A stretch of DNA of 64,000 nucleotides from Cesiribacter sp. SM1. Lineage in GTDB: Bacteria; Bacteroidota; Bacteroidia; Cytophagales; Cyclobacteriaceae. Under the pieces are notes generated by a model, which was given only the letters and a program-made list of their open reading frames with translations, was not told the DNA's origin and made no database searches. The first letter of the stretch is position 1, and every line of letters begins with the position of its first letter. Where the stretch lies: contig NZ_JAHXBU010000093.1 of NCBI RefSeq assembly GCF_020178975.1, positions 248,001 through 312,000 on the forward strand, written 5' to 3'. The position numbers and the translations under genes were made by a program. Of the stretch, positions 41,757 to 50,575 are shown one piece after another.

Positions 41757-43439
41757 TTACACAAGGCTTTTGTACTTGATACGTTTAGGCGTGGCATCTG
41801 TACCAAGGCGCTGGCGGCGGTTTTCTTCGTACTGGGTGTAGTTGCCATCGAAGAAGTATACCTGCGAATTGCCTTCAAAGGCCAGGATGTGGGTAGCCAC
41901 ACGGTCGAGGAACCAGCGGTCGTGCGAGATGATCACAGCACAGCCACCAAAGTTTTCCAGACCTTCTTCCAGCGCCCGGAGGGTGTTTACGTCCAGGTCG
42001 TTGGTAGGTTCATCAAGCAGCAGCAGGTTAGCACCCTGTTTCAGGGCCATGGCCAGGTGCACGCGGTTACGCTCACCACCGGAAAGAATGCCAACTTTTT
42101 TCTCCTGGTCTCCACCGCCAAAGTTAAACTTGCTCACATAAGCGCGGCTGTTTACTTCGCGGTTGCCCAGCATCATCAGGTCGTTGCCGCCGCTGATGTT
42201 CTCAAAAACAGATTTACTGGGGTCCAGGTTGCTGTGTTCCTGGTCAACATAGGCAATTTGTACAGTAGGACCCACCTCGAAGGTACCTGCATCGGCTTTT
42301 TCGCGGCCTGTAATCAGGCGAAAGAGGGTGGTTTTACCGGCACCGTTTGGTCCGATAACGCCTACAATACCTGCCTGTGGTAGCTGAAAATCGAGGTTTT
42401 CGAACAGGAGCTTATCGCCAAAGGCTTTGCTCACGCCATGCGCTTCTATAACCTTGCTGCCCAGGCGTGGCCCCGGCGGTATAAACAGCTCCAGTTTCTG
42501 TTCTTTTTCCTTTATATCCTGGCTAAGGAGTTTATCGTAATTGCTGATACGGGCTTTGGATTTGGCATGGCGGCCCTTAGGCGACATACGCACCCACTCC
42601 AGCTCGCGCTCCAGTGTTTTCTGGCGTTTGCTTTCTGTTTTTTCCTCTTTCTCCAGGCGTGTTTTCTTCTGCTCCAGCCAGCTGCTATAGTTGCCTTTCC
42701 AAGGAATACCCTCGCCGCGGTCCAGCTCCAGAATCCAGCCGGCAACATTATCCAGGAAGTAACGATCGTGCGTTACGGCAATTACAGTGCCTTTGTATTG
42801 CTGCAGGTGTTGCTCCAGCCAGTGTACCGATTCGGCATCCAGGTGGTTGGTTGGCTCGTCGAGCAGCAGTACATCGGGCTCCTGCAGCAGCAGGCGGCAA
42901 AGGGCTACGCGACGTTTCTCACCACCGGAGAGGTTGGCAATTTTTGCATCGCCGGGAGGGGTACGCAGGGCATCCATGGCACGTTCCAGGCGGGTGTCGA
43001 GCTCCCATGCATTATGGGCATCCAGTTGCTCCTGTACCTTGGCCTGCTTTTCTATAAGCTTATCCATGGCATCCGGATCTTCCATTACGGCAGGATCGGC
43101 AAAGGCCAGGTTAATTTCTTCAAACTCCTTAAGCAGGGCTACTACTTCGCCTGCGCCTTCTTCCACAACTTCGCGAACTGTTTTTTCAGGATCGAGCTGA
43201 GGCTCCTGCTGCAGCATGCCCACGCTGTAGCCCGGAGAAAATACAACCTCGCCCTGGTATTCTTTATCGATGCCGGCTATAATGCGCAGTAAGGTAGATT
43301 TACCGGCACCATTCAAGCCTAAAACACCAATTTTGGCTCCATAAAAGAAGGAGAGATAGATGTCTTTCAGGATCTGGCGTTTAGGCGGAATAACCTTGCT
43401 GACGCCCGACATTGAAAAAATAATTTTTTCGGCACTCAT
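41757..43439 (-). CDS. ettA: Energy-dependent translational throttle protein EttA (ABC-F)
   Basis: This 560-residue soluble ABC-F ATPase has two nucleotide-binding domains. Walker A motifs are GLNGAGKST (about 38-46) and GPNGAGKTT (about 353-361). Signatures are LSGGEKRR and LSGGERNR, and Walker B is LLLDEPTNHLD and LLLDEPTNDLD. EttA binds the ribosomal E site and gates the first peptide bond according to ATP/ADP. The opening MSAEKIIFSMSGVSKVIPP is typical for EttA. Divergent from the DUF349-like gene. Confidence 0.97.
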   Translation of the reverse strand: MSAEKIIFSMSGVSKVIPPKRQILKDIYLSFFYGAKIGVLGLNGAGKSTLLRIIAGIDKEYQGEVVFSPGYSVGMLQQEPQLDPEKTVREVVEEGAGEVVALLKEFEEINLAFADPAVMEDPDAMDKLIEKQAKVQEQLDAHNAWELDTRLERAMDALRTPPGDAKIANLSGGEKRRVALCRLLLQEPDVLLLDEPTNHLDAESVHWLEQHLQQYKGTVIAVTHDRYFLDNVAGWILELDRGEGIPWKGNYSSWLEQKKTRLEKEEKTESKRQKTLERELEWVRMSPKGRHAKSKARISNYDKLLSQDIKEKEQKLELFIPPGPRLGSKVIEAHGVSKAFGDKLLFENLDFQLPQAGIVGVIGPNGAGKTTLFRLITGREKADAGTFEVGPTVQIAYVDQEHSNLDPSKSVFENISGGNDLMMLGNREVNSRAYVSKFNFGGGDQEKKVGILSGGERNRVHLAMALKQGANLLLLDEPTNDLDVNTLRALEEGLENFGGCAVIISHDRWFLDRVATHILAFEGNSQVYFFDGNYTQYEENRRQRLGTDATPKRIKYKSLV

Positions 43440-43468
43440 GCTTTCTGATATATTAGTAGGTCAATATG

Positions 43469-43476
43469 CAAATTTA
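43469..43476 (-). promoter_or_regulatory. Possible -7 box of ettA
   Basis: On the minus strand TAAATTTG matches TAnnTTTG and lies 29 bases before the start codon. The nearest TTG is only 16 bases further upstream, so the -33 box is poor. Confidence 0.35.
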
Positions 43477-43593
43477 ATTATTTTTGCTGCCCCAATTGGC
43501 CGGAATTAATTATTTTTCGGGAAATGCGGAAGCTAGCGTACTAATGGTGATAGCCTCCGGTGAAATTGTATAACATTATAACCTATTACAAGC

Positions 43594-45063
43594 GTGGCAG
43601 AACATCCCTATGGTTATGTTCAGGACGGTAAGGTTTACCGTAAGGCATTTGGTGAGCATCCGGCACTGGAAATTGGTGAGGTAAAAGATACCCCAGAGGC
43701 GGCTTTTTCTTATTACGAGCAGCGTTATCAGCAGTTAGTAGAAAAAATAAATCAGCTGGAGCAGGATATCCAGGAGAAGTCTAACAAAGGCTCTTACCTC
43801 ATGAAGCTGCTGCACCTGAAAGAAACGCTGCCCCAATACGAGGGCCTGGGCGATTTTGAAGCCCTGCACGAGCGGCTGGAACAGCAGGAAAATTATATTC
43901 GCGAAATAATTCAGCAAAACCGTGAGCGAAACCTGGAAATAAAAACTGCGCTGCTTGCCGAAGCAGAGCCCCTGCGGGAAATGACCGACTGGAAAGCAGG
44001 TGCCGAGCTGGCAAAAGACCTGAAGATGCGCTGGCTGCGTACCGGCAGTCTCGATCCTGAGCATCAGGATAAGTTTGAAGAAGAATTCAATGACCTGTTG
44101 CAGGGCTTTTTCGACAGGCGTAGTGCATTCTTTGCAGACCGTAAGCTAATGCTGGATGAGCGCCAGAAGCAGTACGAAATGCTGATCATTGAGGCCCAGC
44201 GTGCTGTAATGCAGCCTAATTCACGCCAGGCACTTTATGATGTGCGTAACATTCAGCAACGCTGGCGCGATATTGGTAAAATTCCGGCAGAGATCTATAA
44301 GCCGCTGCTTTACGAAATTCAGCGTATTACCCGCCCGGTAATGCAACAGGGCCGTCCGCAGCGCCATGCTGGCGGCGACAGGCCTGGTGGCAGCCGGCCA
44401 ATGGGCGGGCGCGAGCGCACCCAGGGTGGCGGCTACTCCGGTGGTCGTAGCCAGGGCAGTAGCGGCAGTTACCAGGGTGGTGGCAGCAGCAGCTATCAGC
44501 AGGGGCGCCCACAGGGACAGGGCAGGTCTTACGACCGTCCGCAGGGAGGCCGTTCCTATGGCGATCGTCCGCAGCGGCAGTATGGCAGTACAAGCGGCAC
44601 AGGCGAGGAGCGCCTGGAAGAACGTCGTGCACTGCTGGAGCGCATGCGGGGCATCGATCCGCACGATCGCAACGCAGTGCAGGCAGTAGAGGCAGTTCAA
44701 AACGAGTATAAGGCACTTGGGTTTGCCCGCACGCCTGAGGTGGCGCGTATTTCTGAACAGCTGTTCGATACCGGCAACCTGCTAAGGGAAAAACACTTCC
44801 TGAATAAACTGGCCTATGCCAAGATACCCGGTATAGAACAGGAAAGTATACAGGAACAGGCACGGCAAAAAATGCGGCTTCTGCGCGATTTGCTAAGCCG
44901 TGACGAAAGGGAGTTGCAGACCTACCAGGAAAATATGGCCATGACAAGCCCCGGCAGCAGCGATGTTGCTAAAATGATGGAAACTAAGCTCCGTTCGCAG
45001 CAGAGAAAGGTAAAGATCAAGAAAATGTTGCTGGAAGAACTTCAGCAGCAGGCAAATTCATGA
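43594..45063 (+). CDS. DUF349-like protein with an RG/Gly/Gln-rich disordered insert
   Basis: This 489-residue protein uses a GTG start. Residues ~30-250 are long helices with DUF349-type segments (ELAKDLKMRWLRTGSLDPE..., WRDIGKIPAEIYKPLLYEI). Residues ~250-340 are an insert of Arg, Gly, Ser, Gln and Tyr (SGGRSQGSSGSYQGGG, SYDRPQGGRSYGDRPQ), the kind of RG/RGG disorder that binds RNA or phase-separates. The C-terminal ~150 residues return to charged helix. DUF349 has no defined role. It lies divergent from ettA, 154 bp away. RNA or ribosome association is inference from composition and neighbour. Confidence 0.75.
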   Translation: MAEHPYGYVQDGKVYRKAFGEHPALEIGEVKDTPEAAFSYYEQRYQQLVEKINQLEQDIQEKSNKGSYLMKLLHLKETLPQYEGLGDFEALHERLEQQENYIREIIQQNRERNLEIKTALLAEAEPLREMTDWKAGAELAKDLKMRWLRTGSLDPEHQDKFEEEFNDLLQGFFDRRSAFFADRKLMLDERQKQYEMLIIEAQRAVMQPNSRQALYDVRNIQQRWRDIGKIPAEIYKPLLYEIQRITRPVMQQGRPQRHAGGDRPGGSRPMGGRERTQGGGYSGGRSQGSSGSYQGGGSSSYQQGRPQGQGRSYDRPQGGRSYGDRPQRQYGSTSGTGEERLEERRALLERMRGIDPHDRNAVQAVEAVQNEYKALGFARTPEVARISEQLFDTGNLLREKHFLNKLAYAKIPGIEQESIQEQARQKMRLLRDLLSRDERELQTYQENMAMTSPGSSDVAKMMETKLRSQQRKVKIKKMLLEELQQQANS

Positions 45064-45318
45064 TTTTACCCCTTAAACCTGCTTTGAAATAACAAAGCTT
45101 TTTACCAAATAGCACAACCTGCCGATTCTCTAGTCGTATAGCCCTACAACTTTAGCACTTAATAAAAAGAGCTAAATCATCAATAAATGGGGATTTATTA
45201 CGTTGAGTGGCATATTTGCTTAAAAAATTGTTGATTCCCTGAACTTTTAGGCCTGTATTAATTGTACGGTCTACAAACCTGATACTACCAGAGTAAATAA
45301 CTTAAAACAACAATAATT

Positions 45319-45326
45319 AAAGGAGG
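45319..45326 (+). promoter_or_regulatory. Perfect Shine-Dalgarno of the DUF2795 gene
   Basis: AAAGGAGG ends 6 bases before the ATG at 45333, preceded by T. Strong Shine-Dalgarno sequences are rare in Bacteroidota and nothing comparable precedes the other genes here. Confidence 0.85.
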
Positions 45327-45332
45327 ATACGC

Positions 45333-45554
45333 ATGTACTGGACACTAGAATTGGCTTCCTACCTGGAAGATGCTCCCTGGCCAGCAACCAAAGATGAGTT
45401 GATCGATTTCTCTATCCGGTCCGGTGCCCCGCTGGAGGTAGTAGAAAACCTGCAGGAGCTGGAAGACGACGGACAACCATATGAGAGCATTGAAGAAATA
45501 TGGCCCGACTATCCTACTAAAGAAGATTTTTTCTTCAACGAAGATGAATACTAA
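45333..45554 (+). CDS. DUF2795 domain protein
   Basis: This 73-residue acidic protein matches the DUF2795 pattern: WTLELASYLEDAPWPATKDELIDFSIRSG, then VVENLQEL, and a YESIEEIWPDYP tail. Bacteroidota often carry short copies. Function is unknown, but the fold resembles a small helical DNA-binding unit. It has a perfect Shine-Dalgarno and its own terminator. The 269-bp upstream gap is AT-rich with no clear promoter seen. The protein ends in a Phe/Asp/Glu-rich stretch. Confidence 0.85.
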   Translation: MYWTLELASYLEDAPWPATKDELIDFSIRSGAPLEVVENLQELEDDGQPYESIEEIWPDYPTKEDFFFNEDEY

Positions 45555-45558
45555 CATG

Positions 45559-45586
45559 AAGCCCCGCCTAAAGCGGGGTTTAATTT
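45559..45586 (+). terminator. Terminator of the DUF2795 gene
   Basis: CCCCGC pairs with GCGGGG, followed by TTTAATTTTT. Confidence 0.8.
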
Positions 45587-45608
45587 TTTACAGGAACTGC
45601 TAAGGATC

Positions 45609-46328
45609 TTACAGGCTTGGTGCTTCAGTACTGCCCTTTTCTTGTTTCAGCAATGCTTCAGCAAACAACAGGTCTTCGGGCGTTGTAATTTTAATATTCC
45701 GGTAGGAGCCCTCTACCAGGAAAATAGCCTGCCCGGCCGCTTCGGCAACGCTGGCACAATCGGTAAAAAGAGTTTGCTCCGGGGCCTGGTAGGCTTTGTG
45801 TATGGCTGCAGCACGAAAGGTCTGCGGTGTTTGCATCAGCCTGTATGCCTCCCGCTTAAGGCTCTGGCTACTTCCATCGGCCTGCACTTGCCTAATGCTG
45901 TCTTTGAGCGGAACGGCTGCCACTGCTGATCCGTTTTCTGCAGCCACGCGATATGATTCCATGATAATACCCGGACCAATGAGGGGCCGTACACCATCGT
46001 GTATGGCCACGAGTGCTTCAGGTGGTACCTGCGCCAGTCCGTTACGAACAGACTGAAAGCGGCTGTTGCCTCCGGCTACCAGCTGGTGAGGCAGAGAAAA
46101 GCTATGTTTTTCGCAAAGTTCCTTCCAGAAGCCAAAATCGTTTTGAGGCAGCACCAGCACCAGCTGAAGGCTGGCAGAAGCTGCTTTAAAGGCCTCCAGG
46201 GTGTGCATCAATATAGGTTTGCCCAGCAGGGGTAGGTATTGCTTTGGCAGTTGCGACTGCATGCGGCTGCCACTGCCGCCGGCAACAATAATGGCATAGA
46301 GCTGGGTGGAGGGAGATTGGAGATTCAT
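45609..46328 (-). CDS. ispD: 2-C-methyl-D-erythritol 4-phosphate cytidylyltransferase
   Basis: From ATG 46328 the protein has 239 residues, starting MNLQSPSTQLYAIIVAGGSGSRM with the CTP-binding loop GGSGSRM. LPKQYLPLLGKPI, AIHDGVRPL and DCASVAE are the further substrate motifs. It makes CDP-methylerythritol in the MEP isoprenoid route. The frame is open upstream to 46385, but those 19 residues overlap the queA terminator and do not belong. It follows queA, but the terminator separates the two. Confidence 0.94.
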   Translation of the reverse strand: MNLQSPSTQLYAIIVAGGSGSRMQSQLPKQYLPLLGKPILMHTLEAFKAASASLQLVLVLPQNDFGFWKELCEKHSFSLPHQLVAGGNSRFQSVRNGLAQVPPEALVAIHDGVRPLIGPGIIMESYRVAAENGSAVAAVPLKDSIRQVQADGSSQSLKREAYRLMQTPQTFRAAAIHKAYQAPEQTLFTDCASVAEAAGQAIFLVEGSYRNIKITTPEDLLFAEALLKQEKGSTEAPSL

Positions 46329-46334
46329 GGGGGG

Positions 46335-46367
46335 AAAATAAAAAAGCTTCGGCAAATTGCCGAAGCT
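46335..46367 (-). terminator. Terminator of queA
   Basis: AGCTTCGGC pairs with GCCGAAGCT around AAATT, then TTTTTTATTTT on the minus strand. It lies between the queA stop and the ispD start. Confidence 0.9.
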
Positions 46368-46399
46368 CTGACAGGGTATCTTCAAAAAGGCTGGCTGAC

Positions 46400-47446
46400 T
46401 TATATGATCAGCATGGCATCGCCATAGGTGAAGAATCGGTATTTTTCTTCGATGGCTACCTGGTAAGCCTTCATTACATTTTCAAAGCCACCAAAGGCAC
46501 AGGCCATCATAAGCAGGGTGCTCTCTGGCATATGGAAGTTGGTGATCAGTGCATTACAGATTTTAAAATCGTAAGGAGGGAAAATGAATTTATCCGTCCA
46601 GCCTTCGGTTGGCTTCAGGCGGTTATTGGCCGATACGCTGCTCTCCAGTGCACGCATAGATGTAGTGCCAATGGCACATACCCTGCGTTTGTTGTCAAGA
46701 GCTTCGTTTACCTTTACGGCAGTTTTTTCGGGCACCTTAAAGTTTTCGGAGTCCATTTTGTGCTTGGTAAGGTCTTCCACATCTACTGGGCGGAAGGTGC
46801 CAAGGCCAACGTGCAGGGTAATGGGGTTTACAGAAACACCCTTCAGGTCCAGGCGCTTCAGCAGGTGTGGCGTAAAGTGCAGGCCTGCAGTAGGGGCCGA
46901 AACAGCGCCGGTATGCTCTGCATAAATGGTCTGAAAGCGATCGCGGTCTTCAGGCTCCACATCGCGGGTAATTTCACGCGGAAGCGGGGTTTCTCCCAGG
47001 GAGTCGATCATTTTATAAAACTCTTCGTGAGAGCCATCGAACAGGAAGCGGATGGTACGGCCACGAGAGGTGGTATTGTCAATAACTTCGGCTACCAGTT
47101 CGCCGTCGCCAAAGTAAAGTTTGTTGCCTACACGTATCTTGCGGGCAGGATCTACAAGTACATCCCAAAGGTGCATTTCGCGGTTTAGCTCGCGTAGCAA
47201 AAACACTTCAATTTTGGCGCCTGTTTTTTCTTTGTTGCCATATAAGCGGGCAGGAAACACCTTGGTGTTGTTGCTCACCATTACGTCGCCATCATTAAAG
47301 TACTCAACTACATCTTTAAAAATGCGGTGTTCGATTTGGCCGGTGTTGCGGTGCAAAACCAGCAGACGCGATTCATCACGGTTTTCGGCCGGATATAACG
47401 CTAATAGACCTGCGGGCAAATCGAATTTGAATTCTGATAATTTCAT
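46400..47446 (-). CDS. queA: S-adenosylmethionine:tRNA ribosyltransferase-isomerase
   Basis: This 348-residue enzyme transfers and isomerises the ribosyl part of SAM to make epoxyqueuosine in tRNA. Visible motifs are [45 protein letters not shown] (abbreviated in the family as [13 protein letters not shown]), VGLGTFRPV and [18 protein letters not shown]. Length and start match the family. Divergent from the MacB-like permease gene. Confidence 0.96.
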   Translation of the reverse strand: MKLSEFKFDLPAGLLALYPAENRDESRLLVLHRNTGQIEHRIFKDVVEYFNDGDVMVSNNTKVFPARLYGNKEKTGAKIEVFLLRELNREMHLWDVLVDPARKIRVGNKLYFGDGELVAEVIDNTTSRGRTIRFLFDGSHEEFYKMIDSLGETPLPREITRDVEPEDRDRFQTIYAEHTGAVSAPTAGLHFTPHLLKRLDLKGVSVNPITLHVGLGTFRPVDVEDLTKHKMDSENFKVPEKTAVKVNEALDNKRRVCAIGTTSMRALESSVSANNRLKPTEGWTDKFIFPPYDFKICNALITNFHMPESTLLMMACAFGGFENVMKAYQVAIEEKYRFFTYGDAMLII

Positions 47447-47488
47447 CGGTATTTTTAAAAGCCTGTTGTGCGCTTTTGTTTAAGCTTG

Positions 47489-47496
47489 CAAAGCTA
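47489..47496 (-). promoter_or_regulatory. Possible -7 box of queA
   Basis: On the minus strand TAGCTTTG matches TAnnTTTG, 42 bases before the start codon. No clear -33 TTTG at the right spacing. Confidence 0.4.
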
Positions 47497-47571
47497 CAAG
47501 TTTCAATTACGAATCTCTATGTAAATAGCAAGTTTTCTGCAAAATTGTTTTTAAACACTTAGCCTTAAAGA

Positions 47572-48834
47572 GTGAAAACCATCCGATTAATTTTTGAAAG
47601 CTTTCGCTTTGCGCTCTCAGCGCTAAGGAGCAACCTGTTGCGGACCATACTTTCGCTCCTGGGCGTAACAGTAGGCATTTTTACCGTTATTCTTGTTTTT
47701 TCAGTGGTAGATTCACTGGAGGCAGGTGTTAGGCAAAGCCTTTCGTTTGTAGGCGACAAGGTGGTATATGTGCAAAAATGGCCCTGGAGCTTTTCGCCAG
47801 ATTATCCCTGGTGGAAATACATAAACCGCCCTCAGCCTGTTTATGAAGAATATGAATTTTTACAGGACAAGCTGCAGAATGCCCGGGCGGTAAGTATACA
47901 GGCCGGCCGCAGAACCATTGCCAAGTGGGGGAGTAACAGTTCCGATATCTACTTCAATGGCATCTCTTACGATCATAAGGATGTAGCTGACATACCCGTA
48001 AATACTGGCCGGTATTTTACGCAAATTGAGGAGCAAACCGGGCAAAGCGTGGCGGTAATTGGGTTTAAGGTGGCCGATGAGCTTTTCGCTACCAAAGACC
48101 CTATCGGCAAAGAGATCTCCGTGAAGGGCAGGCGCTTTAGGGTTATAGGGGTTATGAAAGAGGTGGGTGAAAACCTGCTGGATGCACCCAGCAACGATCA
48201 GAATGTTTTTATTCCTTATAAAGCGTTTCAGAAGGTGTTTTACTCTGGTAAATATGAGGGTGTGGGTTCCAGCATTGCCATTAAAGGCACCGAACAGGAG
48301 GGGCCGCAGCTGGAAACCCTGGAGGCAGAGGTGCGGGGCCTGATGCGGCAAAGGCGTGGCCTAAGACCCAGGGAAGAAGATAATTTTGCACTCAACAAGC
48401 CACAGATGCTGGCCGATTTTGTATCGAGCATTTTTGCAGCTATTTCCATAGTAGGTGCCATTATAGGCAGCTTTGCTATCCTGATTGGGGGCTTTGGCAT
48501 TGCCAATATTATGTTTGTATCGGTGCGGGAGCGTACTAACCAGATTGGTGTACAAAAATCTCTTGGTGCGAAAAATTACTTTATTCTGCTGCAGTTCCTG
48601 TTCGAAGCCATTTTCTTAAGCCTGTTGGGTGGTATTGCAGGTCTTGTACTGGTGTTCGTAATTATTAGCCTGGCGCCGCTGGTTTTTGAAATGGGAACCT
48701 TTAACCTTATTCTAACAACGGGTAACGTGATTGTTGGCTTACTGGTGGCAGCTATTGTGGGTGTTATTTCAGGCTTGTGGCCTGCCTGGTCGGCTGCCCG
48801 TATGGATCCTGTTACAGCAATTCGTACTACTTAG
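47572..48834 (+). CDS. MacB/FtsX-type ABC transporter permease
   Basis: This 420-residue protein starts at a GTG. The first helix (about 17-45) is followed by a periplasmic MacB_PCD domain (about 50-260), then three helices (about 283-315, 335-370, 385-405). TILSLLGVTVGIFTVILVFSVVDSL and VRERTNQIGVQKSLGAKNYFILLQFLFEAIFLSLLGG are the family hallmarks. It lacks an ATPase partner next to it. The function could be lipoprotein release, macrolide export or other mechanotransmission. Confidence 0.9.
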   Translation: MKTIRLIFESFRFALSALRSNLLRTILSLLGVTVGIFTVILVFSVVDSLEAGVRQSLSFVGDKVVYVQKWPWSFSPDYPWWKYINRPQPVYEEYEFLQDKLQNARAVSIQAGRRTIAKWGSNSSDIYFNGISYDHKDVADIPVNTGRYFTQIEEQTGQSVAVIGFKVADELFATKDPIGKEISVKGRRFRVIGVMKEVGENLLDAPSNDQNVFIPYKAFQKVFYSGKYEGVGSSIAIKGTEQEGPQLETLEAEVRGLMRQRRGLRPREEDNFALNKPQMLADFVSSIFAAISIVGAIIGSFAILIGGFGIANIMFVSVRERTNQIGVQKSLGAKNYFILLQFLFEAIFLSLLGGIAGLVLVFVIISLAPLVFEMGTFNLILTTGNVIVGLLVAAIVGVISGLWPAWSAARMDPVTAIRTT

Positions 48835-48857
48835 TTTTGGTTTGTTTTGGATAGAAG

Positions 48858-48889
48858 AGCTCCCCTGCCGAATGAAGGGGAGCTTTTTT
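48858..48889 (+). terminator. Terminator of the MacB-like permease gene
   Basis: AGCTCCCCT pairs with AGGGGAGCT, followed by T's (48885-48889). Confidence 0.9.
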
Positions 48890-49027
48890 CATGTGTAAAG
48901 CGTATTGTTCCGGCTATAGATTCTGCAGGAGAGCTACTGAAACCAATGCTTGCCCAGAGATTGATGTTTGTTTATTCTGTTTCCCCAGTCAATTCTCTGT
49001 ATATTGACTTTAAATCATGAGGTGTTT

Positions 49028-49969
49028 ATGCAGCCTAAACTTCTGTTAATTTTGCTGTTGCTGGGAGGCTTTTTTTACCACAACCTACATGCTCAGCAGC
49101 TCCGTGCACCTGGCAGGCAGGATCGGCTACTACAACAAAAGCTGGAGACCTTAGTCAGTGGCTTTAGGGGCGATGTTGGCATCTATGTGCACCACCTTGC
49201 TAAAGGTAATACTGCGGCTATCAAAGCTGATACGCTTTTTCCCACAGCCAGCATGATTAAGATTCCCATTGCCATAGGCCTCTTCAAAAAGATAGAGGCC
49301 GGAGAGCTAGACCTGAATCAGCCGCTGCTATACAGGGATTCGCTTCTATATGAGGGAGAAGATTTGCTGGGCTCCTTCAAAGATAGTGCAGCCGTAAAGC
49401 TTAGCAAGGTGGCGATGCTTATGTTTACTACCAGCGATAACACAGCAAGCCTGTGGGCACAACAACTGGCAGGTACCGGCACTGCTATCAATAACTGGCT
49501 GCAGGAAAATGGCTACGTACACACCCGGGTAAATTCCAGAACACCGGGCAGAAAAGCAAACTGGAGCAAAATGGGGTGGGGGCAAACCACGCCCCGGGAA
49601 ATGGCAGGTCTGCTGGTGCAGATCAGGCAGGGTAAAGTAATAAGCCCCGCCGCCAGTGATCGTTTGTACCGCAATCTCTGTAATATTTTTTGGGATGATG
49701 TGGCCCTTAGCCAGCTGCCACCCACCATACAGGCAGCTTCCAAGCAGGGTTCCGTAAACCAAACCCGCGCCGAAGTGGTGCTGGTAAATGCGCCATCCGG
49801 TGACTACGTTTTCTGCATCATCACCAAAAACCAGCAGGACGAAAGTTATGAAACAAGCAATGAAGGCTGGGAGTTGATCCGAAAGCTTTCTGCACTCTTA
49901 TGGAACCACTTTGAGCCAGGATCTGACTGGCAGGCACCACCTGAGGCATTAAAGTGGAGGCATCATTAA
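49028..49969 (+). CDS. Class A beta-lactamase-fold serine hydrolase, no Glu166 equivalent
   Basis: From ATG 49028 the protein has 313 residues with a signal peptide. The frame is open upstream to 48968, but those 20 residues precede a proper signal start. Motifs are SMIK (SxxK), SDN in FTTSDNTASLW, and KQG in place of KTG (AASKQGSVN). The omega-loop region (NSRTPGRKANWSKMGWG) has no acidic residue where class A lactamases carry Glu166. It is therefore more likely a DD-peptidase-like or other acyl-serine hydrolase than a resistance enzyme. Confidence 0.85.
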   Translation: MQPKLLLILLLLGGFFYHNLHAQQLRAPGRQDRLLQQKLETLVSGFRGDVGIYVHHLAKGNTAAIKADTLFPTASMIKIPIAIGLFKKIEAGELDLNQPLLYRDSLLYEGEDLLGSFKDSAAVKLSKVAMLMFTTSDNTASLWAQQLAGTGTAINNWLQENGYVHTRVNSRTPGRKANWSKMGWGQTTPREMAGLLVQIRQGKVISPAASDRLYRNLCNIFWDDVALSQLPPTIQAASKQGSVNQTRAEVVLVNAPSGDYVFCIITKNQQDESYETSNEGWELIRKLSALLWNHFEPGSDWQAPPEALKWRHH

Positions 49970-50575
49970 AATGCTGCAGTTAATTTAATTCAGCGCCTGT
50001 TTTAAAGGCTGTGTCTGACGAACACCCTTCGGCCTGAAAAGGGCCTTTGCCCAGGGGCAAAATTCATCATAGTTCAGATGCAAAAGTATTCATCAGGCAC
50101 AGTCTGATCGGTAGCATATCCATACAAAAAAGTATGGCCTGATTCAGGGGAGTACAATGTTTTTTGCCTGGCATCATGCTTAGGGCCAGCGTAAAACTCG
50201 AATAATCTGTACGAAAAGATCACATTATCTTTCCGCTAATTACAGGAGTAAAACATGCTTTCTTCTGATAATTGAATGCTTTACCATGATTAATTCTCAT
50301 TAGCCCGGAAACATTATTCAATGTTAAATTTTGCTTTAATGTTTCTGTTGTTATGGTTCTGTTTCAGCTGTTTATGGGCAGGAAATGTATTGAAGCAAGG
50401 TGTATCTATTTATAGGTTTTGCTGATATAATACTACTGTTTATGTGCTTATTTATACTTTTATTCTCTTTTTTGTCAAATATTATTTTTTTATTGGATGT
50501 AATGGTGTAACCATTTATCAACTTTTCATAACAACACATAAGCATAGTTTTGTGCATCAACTTTAACCTGTTGTT
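49970..50575. other. 606-bp AT-rich intergenic region with scattered small structures
   Basis: No credible gene is seen; a 62-codon frame on the minus strand looks random. The left part has TTTGCCC/GGGCAAA and CATAC/GTATG hairpins, and a loose inverted pair TGTGTCTGA / TCAGGCACA. The right part (50400-50575) is strongly AT-rich and carries the likely promoter of the next gene. Confidence 0.5.
50545..50552 (+). promoter_or_regulatory. Possible -7 box of the secreted protein gene
   Basis: TAGTTTTG matches TAnnTTTG and lies 23 bases before the start codon. The -33 position holds TTTT or TTTC rather than TTTG. Confidence 0.45.

Noticed and set aside
42438-43292. 284-codon open frame opposite ettA
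   Set aside because: EttA is unambiguous. This frame is antisense with no recognised motif and extreme Ala/Phe/Leu content.
50372-50560. 62-codon minus-strand frame in the AT-rich gap
   Set aside because: It has low-complexity Lys/Asn/Ile content expected of AT-rich random sequence and no signal or ribosome site.
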